A stretch of 64,000 nt of DNA from DATIRA01 sp963766505. Its GTDB lineage: Bacteria; Pseudomonadota; Gammaproteobacteria; Steroidobacterales; Steroidobacteraceae. How positions within the stretch are numbered: position 1 is the first letter of the stretch; every line of letters starts with the position of its first letter. The stretch covers positions 930,001 to 994,000 of the forward strand of contig CAVYAL010000005.1 of NCBI GenBank assembly GCA_963766505.1. The letters run 5' to 3'. The notes below the pieces were generated by a model. That model saw only the letters and a program-made list of their open reading frames with translations. It did not search any database and had not been told where the DNA came from. A program made the translations under genes and the position numbers. Positions 41,420 to 49,770 of the stretch are shown here, piece by piece.

Positions 41420-42420
41420 TGGCATGCGCGGGGGCGACGATGCGGGCGATGGTGCTGCGACAGCCAGGCGGGCCGCTCGAGCTCGAGGAGCGCCCAAGAC
41501 CTGAGCCCGGTCCGGGCCAGGTGCTGCTGCGCGTGCGAGCCTGCGCCGTCTGCCGCACAGACCTGCACGTCGTGGACGACGAACTGCCGGCGGTGCCCCA
41601 CCCGATCATCCCGGGTCACGAGATCGTCGGCGAGGTGACCGGGTGCGGGCCGGGGGTTGCCCTCGCGGAGGGTACGCGGCTCGGAGTGCCCTGGCTCGGC
41701 TGGACCTGCGGCAGCTGCGACTACTGCCGCGGGGGGCGCGAGAACCTCTGCGACTCAGCACGCTTCACCGGTTACCAGCTCGACGGTGGCTACGCCGACT
41801 ACGTCGTCGCGGACCAGCGTTACTGCTTCCCGCTGCCCGCCGGCCTCGACGACGCGCACGCGGCGCCGCTGCTCTGTGCGGGACTGATCGGCTACCGTTC
41901 CCTGCGGATGACCGGCGAGGCGCAGCGCATCGGCCTGTACGGATTCGGGGCGGCGGCGCACATCGTCGCGCAGGTGGCCCGGCACGAGGGCCGCGAGTGC
42001 CTCGCCTTCGTCCGCCGGGGGGACCACGCGGCCGGCGAGTTCGCCCGGGAACTCGGCTGCAGCTGGGCCGGTGCAAGCGACGAGCGACCACCGGTCGCGC
42101 TCGACGCCGCGATCATCTTCGCGCCGGCCGGTGAACTGGTGCCCGCCGCACTCGCCGCCGTCCGCAAGGGCGGGACCGTGGTCTGCGGCGGGATCCACAT
42201 GAGCGACGTCCCCTCGTTCCCGTATGCGCTGCTCTGGGGCGAACGCGTCGTCCGCTCGGTGGCGAACCTGACACGACGGGACGGCGAGGAGTTCCTGCCG
42301 CTGGCGATGCGGATTCCGATCCGCACCAGCGTCCAGGAGTTCCCGCTGACCGAAGCCAACGCGGCGCTGCAGCAATTGCGCGAGGGTCGCCTCACCGGCG
42401 CCGCGGTGCTGGTCCCCTGA
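41419..42420 (+). CDS. Zinc-dependent alcohol dehydrogenase (MDR family)
   Basis: A 333-residue medium-chain dehydrogenase. Catalytic zinc ligands Cys45, His67 and Glu68 and the structural zinc Cys97, 100, 103 and 111 are all visible. The cofactor loop is atypical, GLYGFGAAAH. Length and motifs match AdhP-like zinc-binding alcohol dehydrogenases oxidising primary alcohols. The start codon shares bases with the previous stop (TGATG), completing a chain of four translational overlaps from the TPP enzyme. Alternative: an in-frame ATG seven codons on. Confidence 0.9.
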   Translation: MACAGATMRAMVLRQPGGPLELEERPRPEPGPGQVLLRVRACAVCRTDLHVVDDELPAVPHPIIPGHEIVGEVTGCGPGVALAEGTRLGVPWLGWTCGSCDYCRGGRENLCDSARFTGYQLDGGYADYVVADQRYCFPLPAGLDDAHAAPLLCAGLIGYRSLRMTGEAQRIGLYGFGAAAHIVAQVARHEGRECLAFVRRGDHAAGEFARELGCSWAGASDERPPVALDAAIIFAPAGELVPAALAAVRKGGTVVCGGIHMSDVPSFPYALLWGERVVRSVANLTRRDGEEFLPLAMRIPIRTSVQEFPLTEANAALQQLREGRLTGAAVLVP

Positions 42421-42456
42421 ACGCAGCGGGGGCTCGGACGCGCCCCGGAACCTGCG

Positions 42457-42462
42457 TACAAT
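42457..42462 (+). promoter_or_regulatory. Candidate -10 element before the DUF2505 gene
   Basis: TACAAT (five of six) followed by TCCCGCG, 40 bases before ATG 42502. No convincing -35, so confidence is low. It would separate the DUF2505 gene from the coupled operon upstream. Confidence 0.3.
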
Positions 42463-42501
42463 TCCCGCGAACATCCACGCGTCGATCCTCAGGAACCCGC
42501 G

Positions 42502-42978
42502 ATGAAAATCCACGTCAAGCATCCCCTCAAGACGGACGTCGATTCGGCCTTCAAGCTCTGCACGGAGCAGAAGAACCAGGAATCGGTCTACTCCAAGCTC
42601 AACTGCGAAAATCCCAGGATCAAGCGCGAGGGCCGGGCGCCGAACGTGAAGCTGCGGATCTCGCGGGTCGTGCCGGCCACACCACCGGCCGCGATCCGCC
42701 GGCTGGTCCCGGCCACCAACGAGGTCTCGCACAGCGAGGACTGGGGCCGGGATGGCGACGGCTACAGCTCCGAGATCCGCATCGAGATCAAGGGCGTGCC
42801 GGTGAAGATCGCGGGCACCAAGTCGCTGCAACCGTCCAAGTCCGGCTGCACGGTCGAGTGGAACTTCGACGTCACGAGCGGCGTGCCGCTGGTCGGCTCC
42901 GTGATGGCCTCGTTTGCCGGCGCCCAGATCGAGCAGAATCTCGAGGACGAATACAAGATCCTCAAGTCGCTGGCCTGA
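42502..42978 (+). CDS. DUF2505 (START-like) protein
   Basis: A 158-residue soluble protein with AGGAA upstream of its ATG. MKIHVKHPLKTDVDSAFKLCTEQKNQES, SHSEDWGRDGDGYSSEIRI and ending CTVEWNFDVTSGVPLVGSVMASFAG match the DUF2505 family, a START/SRPBCC-like helix-grip fold that binds hydrophobic ligands. Lies just upstream of the wax-ester synthase-like gene, so it may carry a lipid-like ligand; that is inference. Confidence 0.75.
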   Translation: MKIHVKHPLKTDVDSAFKLCTEQKNQESVYSKLNCENPRIKREGRAPNVKLRISRVVPATPPAAIRRLVPATNEVSHSEDWGRDGDGYSSEIRIEIKGVPVKIAGTKSLQPSKSGCTVEWNFDVTSGVPLVGSVMASFAGAQIEQNLEDEYKILKSLA

Positions 42979-43053
42979 GGCGGTCGCGGATGCTGCGGCG
43001 CAGCTAGCCAATTGCGAAACGTGGCTGCCCGGTCGAGGCGCTAGTATCCCCTG

Positions 43054-44520
43054 ATGGCCAGGCTGTCCCCGATCGACGCGGCGTTCTTCCTGCTCGAGAC
43101 CGAGCAGCGGCCGATGAACATCGGCTCGCTGATTACGCTCGTTCCGCCGAAGTCCGCCCGGGGCAGGTTTGCCGACCGCCTCGTGAAGGCGATGCTCGAG
43201 TGCCCGGTCGGTCCGCCTTTCAACTGCATGCTGCAGCCGGGACTGATGCCGGAATTGCGGGAATCGACGGCGATCGACGCGCGCAGGCAGCTTCACCGCC
43301 GCCGGCTGCACGCGCCCGGCACGCTGGCACGCCTGTTCGAGGAGGTCTGCGAGATCCACGTCCGGCGGCTGCCGCGCGACGGCGCGCTATGGGAGGCCTA
43401 CGTCTTCGAGGGACTCGAGAACGGACGCGTCGCGCTGTACTTCAAGACTCACCACGGCCTGATCGACGGCATCGGCTTCATTCGCGTCGTGACCGATACC
43501 GTGACCGAATCGCCAGGCTCCAGGGAACCACGTGCCATCTGGGAGGGACTGCGCACCTCGTCGGCGGCCCCCGACCGCGGACGAAAGCCCGCCACCCCTG
43601 ACGCACTCAGGGACGCGGCCCGGGGTGTCGGCGAAACAGCCGCGGACCTGCTGCGGCTCGCGCTTCGCCAGGGCTTGCGGACGCTCGGCGCTGGCGAAGG
43701 TCTCGCGCTGCCGTTCCTCGGGACGCCTGACGTGCTGAAGGCCCCGCCGAGCCCCCACAGGGTGATGGGTCATTGCAGGCTGCCGCTCGAACGCGTACGG
43801 AACGCCGCGCGCACGCGTGGCGGCACGGTCAACGACGTCGTGCTCACCGTGCTCGACATGGCGCTGAGCCGGCACCTCGAGCAAATCGGCACGCCGCCGC
43901 AGCGACCGCTGGTCGCGGACATGCCAGTCGCGCTGGACGATCATGGAGGTGCCGGCAATCGCATCACGATTCTGCAGGTGCCGCTCGGACGGCCGGCAGG
44001 ATCGGCGGTCGAGCGCTTCCAGGACGTGATCCGCGAAACCAGGGAGCTCAAGGGCGAGGTCCGGAGCCTGTCAGGCAGCGCGCTGATGCTGTACTCGATC
44101 CTGGTGCATTCGGCGGCCAGCAGCATCGAGTCGCTCGGGCTCGGAGCACTGCCGATGCTGGCCAACACCGTCATCTCGAATCCCGCCGGTCTCGAGCGAC
44201 TCGTCTACTTCAACGGCGCGGAAGTGGAGCTTGCGCTGCCGGTATCCGTGGTCGCACACCACCAGGTGCTGAACATCACGGCCACGACCTACGTGGACGG
44301 ACTGCACATCACTTTCATCGCGCTGGAGGAGGCGATCCCGGACGTCCAGAAGGTCGCTGACTACACGCGCGAGGCCTTCGCGGAACTCGAGTCGAGCCTG
44401 CGAGTCCCGAGACGACGCAAGGCTGCGGGCGGCGGCAAGAGCAAGAAATCGGCGTCCCGGAAAGTCGCGACGCGGGCAGCTCCGCGCAAGGGCAGGCGCA
44501 GCCCGACCCGCGTATCCTGA
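43054..44520 (+). CDS. WS/DGAT-type acyltransferase (wax ester/triacylglycerol synthase)
   Basis: A 488-residue protein. HHGLIDG at 133-139 is the HHxxxDG catalytic motif of bacterial wax-ester synthase/diacylglycerol acyltransferases, and the C-terminal half has the condensing-domain-like second part (NDVVLTVLDMAL, MPVALDD, NTVISNPAG). It esterifies acyl-CoA to alcohols or diacylglycerol, making storage wax or oil at the inner-membrane face. The tail (about 450-488) is strongly Lys/Arg-rich and may bind membrane or nucleic acid. There is no Shine-Dalgarno; TAGTAT 12 bases upstream could be a -10, giving a near-leaderless message. Confidence 0.9.
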   Translation: MARLSPIDAAFFLLETEQRPMNIGSLITLVPPKSARGRFADRLVKAMLECPVGPPFNCMLQPGLMPELRESTAIDARRQLHRRRLHAPGTLARLFEEVCEIHVRRLPRDGALWEAYVFEGLENGRVALYFKTHHGLIDGIGFIRVVTDTVTESPGSREPRAIWEGLRTSSAAPDRGRKPATPDALRDAARGVGETAADLLRLALRQGLRTLGAGEGLALPFLGTPDVLKAPPSPHRVMGHCRLPLERVRNAARTRGGTVNDVVLTVLDMALSRHLEQIGTPPQRPLVADMPVALDDHGGAGNRITILQVPLGRPAGSAVERFQDVIRETRELKGEVRSLSGSALMLYSILVHSAASSIESLGLGALPMLANTVISNPAGLERLVYFNGAEVELALPVSVVAHHQVLNITATTYVDGLHITFIALEEAIPDVQKVADYTREAFAELESSLRVPRRRKAAGGGKSKKSASRKVATRAAPRKGRRSPTRVS

Positions 44521-44554
44521 GTCGGCCAGTCAATCGCGTAGGCGGAGACCAATC

Positions 44555-45742
44555 ATGCCCGGAGCAGGCCGGATCGCTCACGAACTCGGAATCGCGCTGC
44601 GCCTCGGCGGCCGCGCCCTGAAACGACGCCTTGCTGCCGGCCGGGACGCGCCGCCGAGCGAGGCGACCGTGCACGAGGAACTGCTGCGCTGGCTGGACGG
44701 ACTGCCGTCGGGACAGACCGCAGCGAGGACGCTGGTCCGGCTCCCGGCCAACGAGCCTCCCTGGCACGACACCGGGCTCGACCTCGAGCGGGGTGACGCG
44801 GTCACGTTACTAGCGCAGGGACGTGTCTATCTTTCCAGGGCGCTCGACATCTGGGTCGACCCCTCGTTCCAGCTCTGGGCGCGCATCGGCGAGCAGGGTC
44901 CCGTGTTTCGTGGCACACGTTCGACGAACACGTTCACGGCGGGACAGGCGGGGCGGCTCTGGCTCGCAAGTTATTTTCCCGGCGAGTGGGCGGATCGGAG
45001 CGGTCGGCTGGGCACGGACCCGGCCGAGTATTCCAGGGTTTCCGGAGGCCTCTCGGTGCTCGTGATCCGCTGGGCGCAAGGGACCGATACAGCCGGTGTG
45101 TTCAGGGATGCGATAGCTTCACCGGATACGCCGGAGCTCGTTCGCGACGAGGCCGAACGGCAGCAGTCCCAGACCGAAGCGCCTCCAGGCTGGAGCTACC
45201 TCTGGTACCTCGGTCCAGGTGAGATCTACCGTCCCGTCGCGGCGCCGGACTCGCGACCGGCCATCCTCTGCCACACGCATGGCGATGTCGGAATCCTGCG
45301 GCGGGACGCCGAAATGCCGCTGCGGCCCGGGCTCGAGCTCGGCTGGCGCTGGAAGGTCGATGAGCTGCCGACCGACCTCGCCGAGGACACGCTGCCTTCC
45401 CACGACTACCTGTCGATAGCCGTCGAGTTCGACGATGGCCAGGACATCACCTACTACTGGAGCGCCAGCCTGCCGGTCGGCACCGTATACCGCTGCCCGC
45501 TGCCCACCTGGAAGGACAAGGAAACCCATGTCGTCGTTCGCTCAGGTCCGTCGCAGCTCGGGCAGTGGCTCGAGGAATCCCGCGACCTGCATGCCGACTA
45601 CCGCAGCATCATCGGTGGGCCGGCGAGCAGCGTCGTCAGGGTCTGGCTGATCGCGAACAGCCTTTTCCAGCGCGGCCACGGTCGTTGCGAGTACTCGGCC
45701 ATTCGCCTGCAGGGTCCGGACGGCATGCTCGAGGTGCTGTGA
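44555..45742 (+). CDS. DUF3047-containing protein
   Basis: A 395-residue protein with GGAG upstream and no signal peptide. Residues about 60-190 are an all-beta domain resembling a LecA/PA-IL-like sugar-binding fold (TLLAQGRVYLSRALDIWVDPSFQLWARIGEQG), and about 200-395 match DUF3047 (LGWRWKVDELP, HDYLSIAVEFDDGQDITYYWS, HGRCEYSAIRLQGPDG). Neither part has an enzyme motif. It lies between the WS/DGAT gene and the acyl-CoA ligase gene, so a role in neutral-lipid handling is possible. Confidence 0.65.
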   Translation: MPGAGRIAHELGIALRLGGRALKRRLAAGRDAPPSEATVHEELLRWLDGLPSGQTAARTLVRLPANEPPWHDTGLDLERGDAVTLLAQGRVYLSRALDIWVDPSFQLWARIGEQGPVFRGTRSTNTFTAGQAGRLWLASYFPGEWADRSGRLGTDPAEYSRVSGGLSVLVIRWAQGTDTAGVFRDAIASPDTPELVRDEAERQQSQTEAPPGWSYLWYLGPGEIYRPVAAPDSRPAILCHTHGDVGILRRDAEMPLRPGLELGWRWKVDELPTDLAEDTLPSHDYLSIAVEFDDGQDITYYWSASLPVGTVYRCPLPTWKDKETHVVVRSGPSQLGQWLEESRDLHADYRSIIGGPASSVVRVWLIANSLFQRGHGRCEYSAIRLQGPDGMLEVL

Positions 45743-45899
45743 GCGGCGCGGCATTCGGCCGGCACGATGCAGCTGGTGCATCGCAGCAATAAACACCGGC
45801 AGGTTGGCATGAATCCCCGCTGCAAGTAATCTCGAAAGCTCACTGCGGACCGTGCCCGCGCGGGCGCGGCCTCAGAGCACACGAACAAGGGGGATGACG

Positions 45900-47537
45900 A
45901 TGCACGGCCTGATGATGGAAAAGCCGCTCCTGATCACGGACATCATGCGGTTCGCGGAGCGCAACTACCCGGACGTCGAGGTCGTCTCGGTCACGCTGGA
46001 CAACCCGCGGCATCGCTGCACCTGGAAGGACGTTTTCCGCCGGGCGCGCCAGCTCGCCAACGCGCTCACCGCTGCAGGCGTGAAGCCGGGTGACCGGATC
46101 GGCTCGCTCGCGTGGAACGACTACCGGCACCTCGAGCTCTACTACGCCGTCTCGTGCATGGGCGCGATCATGCACACGATCAATCCGCGGCTCTTCCCGG
46201 AGCAGCTCGAGTACATCATCAACCACGCCGGGGACAAGCTGCTGTTCGTTGACCCGACGCTGTTGCCGATCCTCGCTCCGCTGCAGGGCAAGACGCCTTC
46301 GGTCGAAAAGGTCGTCCTGCTTGGCTCGGATGCAACGATCCCCGAAGTGGTCAAGGGCAAGCTCGAGTCCTACGAGACGTTCATCGCGGGGTACCCGGAT
46401 GAGTACGACTGGCCGGAACTCGACGAGCGGCAGGCGAGTTCGCTCTGCTACACGTCCGGGACGACGGGTAACCCGAAGGGCGTACTCTACAGTCACCGCT
46501 CCAACGTGCTGCATGCTTACGCAGGCTGCCTGCCGGACGCGATCGGCGTGAGCGGCAGGGACACGATCCTCGCCGTCGTGCCGATGTTCCATGCAAACGC
46601 CTGGGGCCTGCCGTACAACGCGGCGATGGTCGGCTCGAAGGTCGTGTTCCCGGGACCCAAGATGGGCGACCCCGAGACGCTCGTTTCGCTGATGAACGAC
46701 GAGCGCGTGACGCTGGCCGCCGGCGTGCCGACCGTCTGGACGCTGCTGCTCAATTACCTTGCGCAGAGCGGCAAGAAGCTCGAGACGCTGAAGAGCACGC
46801 TGGTCGGCGGCTCGGCCGTGCCGCTCAGCATGATCCAGACCTTCGCCGAGAAGCACGGCATCCAGGTGCTGCAGGGCTGGGGCATGACCGAGATGAGTCC
46901 GCTCGGCACAGTCTGCTCGCTGCGCCCGGATATGGAATCGCTGCCGGCCGAGGAGCGCTACCGGATCCACACGAAGCAGGGTCACGGCGTGTTCGGCGTC
47001 GAGATGAAGATCGTCGACGACGACGGCAAGGAACTGCCCTGGGACGGCAAGTCCTCGGGCGAACTCAAGGTCCGCGGGAACTGGGTCTGCAGCGGCTACT
47101 ACGGCCTGAAGGAATCCTCCGCCCACGACGCCGACGGCTGGTTCGCAACCGGCGACGTAGCCGCGATCGGCCCGGACGGCTACCTGCAGATCACCGATCG
47201 CGCCAAGGACGTGATCAAGTCCGGCGGCGAATGGATCAGCTCAGTGGATCTCGAGAACTGCGCCTGCGGACACCCGGACGTGCTGATGGCCGCGGCGATC
47301 GGCGTCAGGCACCCGAAATGGGAGGAGCGACCGATCCTGCTGGTCGTGCCACGGCAGGGCTGCACACCGGCCCGTGACTCGGTGCTCGCGCACATCGCGG
47401 AGCATTTCGCCAAGTGGCAGCTGCCGGACGACGTGATTCTGGTCGAGAGCCTGCCGATGACGGCGACCGGCAAGATCAGCAAGAAGGACCTCAGGGAGAA
47501 ATTCCGCGATCACCTGATGCAGAAGGCACAGGCCTAG
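45900..47537 (+). CDS. Long- or medium-chain fatty-acid--CoA ligase
   Basis: A 545-residue ANL-superfamily enzyme. YTSGTTGNPKG from residue 184 is the AMP-binding P-loop; later GWGMTEMSP and GDVAAIGPDGYLQITDRAKDVIKSGGEWIS complete the adenylation and thioester motifs; the conserved C-terminal Lys is in TGKISKKDLR. ATG 45900 is preferred over 45894 because AAGGGGG then has proper spacing. It activates a carboxylic acid with ATP and CoA, giving the acyl-CoA that a WS/DGAT uses. Cytoplasmic. Confidence 0.92.
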   Translation: MHGLMMEKPLLITDIMRFAERNYPDVEVVSVTLDNPRHRCTWKDVFRRARQLANALTAAGVKPGDRIGSLAWNDYRHLELYYAVSCMGAIMHTINPRLFPEQLEYIINHAGDKLLFVDPTLLPILAPLQGKTPSVEKVVLLGSDATIPEVVKGKLESYETFIAGYPDEYDWPELDERQASSLCYTSGTTGNPKGVLYSHRSNVLHAYAGCLPDAIGVSGRDTILAVVPMFHANAWGLPYNAAMVGSKVVFPGPKMGDPETLVSLMNDERVTLAAGVPTVWTLLLNYLAQSGKKLETLKSTLVGGSAVPLSMIQTFAEKHGIQVLQGWGMTEMSPLGTVCSLRPDMESLPAEERYRIHTKQGHGVFGVEMKIVDDDGKELPWDGKSSGELKVRGNWVCSGYYGLKESSAHDADGWFATGDVAAIGPDGYLQITDRAKDVIKSGGEWISSVDLENCACGHPDVLMAAAIGVRHPKWEERPILLVVPRQGCTPARDSVLAHIAEHFAKWQLPDDVILVESLPMTATGKISKKDLREKFRDHLMQKAQA

Positions 47538-47559
47538 CCGCCTGCCCCAGACGGCCGCG

Positions 47560-47584
47560 CGTCCGGCCCCTTCAGGGCCCGACG
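47560..47584. terminator. Weak hairpin between convergent ligase and porin genes
   Basis: CGTC-C-GGCCC and GGGCC-C-GACG form a stem with one mismatch and a five-base loop. No T-run on either strand. Confidence 0.3.
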
Positions 47585-47594
47585 CGTCTGCGCC

Positions 47595-48908
47595 TCAGTA
47601 GATCCACTGCACGCGCGACAGCAGCGTCTTGGTGTTGCCCGTGACCTCGAAGCGCTCGAGGTCGATGTCGCCATACCCGACGCTGAACTTCCAGCGTCGG
47701 GTAGCCCACCAGTTCACACCCGCCCACCAGCCTTCCATCGTGCCGCCCCTGGCGAGGCCGTCGTCGAGGTCCACGAGCCCGTAACGCGCGATGAGTTCCA
47801 CTGCACCCCAGCGCCCCTGTGGCAGCACACGACGGGCGTACCCCGCCTTCTGGTCGTAGGGCCGGTGTTCGCCTGAGAGCACCCAGCCTGCGGTGAGGTA
47901 GTACCCGTCGAGTCTCGGATTGCTGCCATCGCGGGTGCGCAGGTCAGCCGTGATGTATTCGCCCAGCAGCGAGTACCCGTTGACGTTCCACAGGACCTCC
48001 AGGCCGCCGTGCCAGGCGTGGTCGCCCGCAATGTTGCCGGTGTCCACGTAGTAGTCGGCGACGTTCGAGGCCGGGCGCCCCCGGTAGCGCAGTTGCCCCT
48101 CGTCGGCGCCGTAGTAACGCAGGCTCGCGCCGACGTGAAGGTACCGAGCACCGTCCTCGGCCCAGACCGGCAGCGCCGTCAGCCGCAGCGCGAAATCGTT
48201 GCCTGCATCGCTGAAGGCTTCGTCCTCGACCAGCCAGTCGTTGTACCAGCCGGCGGCCCAGGTGGCACGCTGCTCAAGAAACGTATTTCCGAGCTGTACG
48301 CCGACGTTCCGTGAACGATAGAAAGGACTGAGGAAGCGCTCGTGATGCGGCAGGTTCGCAGCGTCTCCCACCAGTTCGTAAGAGTGCGGCACCTTCATCT
48401 TGCCGATCGTCAGCGTGCCGGCCACCGGGCCGAGCTCGGTGGACACGTTGAAATCGCTGGCTGCCCAGTCCCCCTCGTGCGGGTCCTTGTCGAAGCCGTT
48501 GTACTCGTAACTGATCTTGTAGTTCCAGCGCCGGAACAGTTCGAAATGCCCGCGCATCATCAGTCGCAGCGATCGCGCCTCGAACTCGTCGAACTGATTG
48601 CCGACCTGCAACTTGCTGGCGGCGTCCTGGTCGAAACTGGTGTAGTCGCCCGCGAGCATCGCGAGACCGAACTTGATGGAGAAGCGATCCTTCTGGTCCT
48701 CGACGTGCACCGATTCGAGGTGCTTGTCATACACGTCGGGCCACCCATAGTGGGACGCGTCCCTGGCCAGATGCTCGGACTCGGGCGTGAGGTCGGACTC
48801 GGGTGATTGTGCCCTGGCAGCGATCACCGGCAGGGTCAGCACCGCGAGCACCAGGGCAGGCGGGAACACGCGGGACCCGCGTCCGCATCGATTGCGACAA
48901 GGATTCAT
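47595..48908 (-). CDS. OprP/OprO-like phosphate-selective porin family protein
   Basis: A 437-residue outer-membrane protein with GGGGAG seven bases before its ATG and a signal peptide (about 1-33, cut at ARA-QS). The barrel has PF07396 features: FELFRRWNYKISYEYNGFDK, LTIGKMKVPHSYELVGDAANLPHHERF, GYYLTAGWVLSGEHRPY and closing FSVGYGDIDLERF and RVQWIY with terminal Tyr. OprP-type porins pass phosphate or other anions. A good promoter lies 75 bases upstream, so it is independently expressed although following two minus-strand genes. Confidence 0.85.
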   Translation of the reverse strand: MNPCRNRCGRGSRVFPPALVLAVLTLPVIAARAQSPESDLTPESEHLARDASHYGWPDVYDKHLESVHVEDQKDRFSIKFGLAMLAGDYTSFDQDAASKLQVGNQFDEFEARSLRLMMRGHFELFRRWNYKISYEYNGFDKDPHEGDWAASDFNVSTELGPVAGTLTIGKMKVPHSYELVGDAANLPHHERFLSPFYRSRNVGVQLGNTFLEQRATWAAGWYNDWLVEDEAFSDAGNDFALRLTALPVWAEDGARYLHVGASLRYYGADEGQLRYRGRPASNVADYYVDTGNIAGDHAWHGGLEVLWNVNGYSLLGEYITADLRTRDGSNPRLDGYYLTAGWVLSGEHRPYDQKAGYARRVLPQGRWGAVELIARYGLVDLDDGLARGGTMEGWWAGVNWWATRRWKFSVGYGDIDLERFEVTGNTKTLLSRVQWIY

Positions 48909-48983
48909 GAATGGCTCCCCTGATTGCGGGGGCCGGTCGGCTTCCTTGTTTCTTCCTGCAGTGCCGATGCCCGCGCGCCGCGG

Positions 48984-49012
48984 ATTCTCGATCTGCGCCT
49001 GGCCCGCGTCAA
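48984..49012 (-). promoter_or_regulatory. Sigma-70 type promoter for the porin gene
   Basis: On the minus strand TTGACG (49012-49007) is followed after exactly 17 bases by GAGAAT (48989-48984). Transcription would start near 48977, giving a 69-base leader before ATG 48908. Confidence 0.45.
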
Positions 49013-49075
49013 ATCACTTCCGCGCATCGTCGCGATAACCGGGCGGCAATCCCGGCGCGGCCGGTTTCGGACTCC

Positions 49076-49645
49076 TCACTCGATCCTGTAACCGTAGAGC
49101 ACGGATACCGTCACCGCCATTACGAGCAGGACCACGACCTGTGCCGCGTGCACAGCGGGCCTGGAGCTGAGGATGCCGGGCAGCAGCGCAGTGAGGAAGG
49201 CGAAGCGTGCCACTTGGGCCGACGACGCGGCAAAGGTGTCCATGATCAGCGCGTCGTTCAGGGTCTGCACGACCATCATCACCACGAGCAGGCCCTGGAT
49301 CAGCTGCCGCGAGTCGTAGTAGAAGTCGCGCATGTCGTGACGGTCCGTCCCGAGCTCGTCGATCTCGGGAACCGCGAGGTGGCTCACCAGGTAAAGCAGG
49401 ATCGGCACGATCAGCAGCATCATGCACTCGAACACCGTCCAGCTCTCGATCCCATGGTATTGCCAGAGCGCAAACCAGCTCGCCACGTGGGCGACGAAAA
49501 TCAGCACCAGCCACGCGCTGTGTACCCAGTACAGCCGGATGCGTTTCCGCCCCTCGATCATCTGTCCGACACTGCGCACGAGCAGCGATATTCCGAGGCC
49601 GACGATGATCGTGTACAGACCGATCAGGAACTCGAAGGGATCCAC
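49076..49645 (-). CDS. Small integral membrane protein, unknown family
   Basis: A 189-residue protein from GTG 49645 (VDPFEFLIGLYTII) with GGAG upstream; longer frames upstream are in low-complexity GC-rich sequence. About five or six hydrophobic helices (FEFLIGLYTIIVGLGISLLV, LVLIFVAHVASWFALW, MMLLIVPILLYLV, LLVVMMVVQTLNDAL, VHAAQVVVLLVMAVTVSVL). The loop PEIDELGTDRHDMRDFYYDSR is acidic and probably cytoplasmic. No recognised family. It follows the HAD gene by 125 bases on the same strand. Confidence 0.6.
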   Translation of the reverse strand: MDPFEFLIGLYTIIVGLGISLLVRSVGQMIEGRKRIRLYWVHSAWLVLIFVAHVASWFALWQYHGIESWTVFECMMLLIVPILLYLVSHLAVPEIDELGTDRHDMRDFYYDSRQLIQGLLVVMMVVQTLNDALIMDTFAASSAQVARFAFLTALLPGILSSRPAVHAAQVVVLLVMAVTVSVLYGYRIE

Positions 49646-49770
49646 CGCCGCTCCACGTCCAGAGTATTCGCGAAGGTTATGGCACGGAGCGTGTCCCGGC
49701 CAGTGCGCCGCGGCGCCTGTCGTCGCTGAGCGTCCCCCTCGGGCGTCCTCGGCGACGGCACCTTCGCGCC

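Noticed and set aside
45765..45783. Seven-base hairpin after the DUF3047 gene
   Set aside because: Neat stem (CGATGCA/TGCATCG), but no T-run and too short to call a terminator.
45804..45823. Possible sigma-54 promoter (TTGGCAT then GCTGC)
   Set aside because: The GG and GC dinucleotides are eleven rather than ten bases apart and TTGC is absent, so the consensus is not met.
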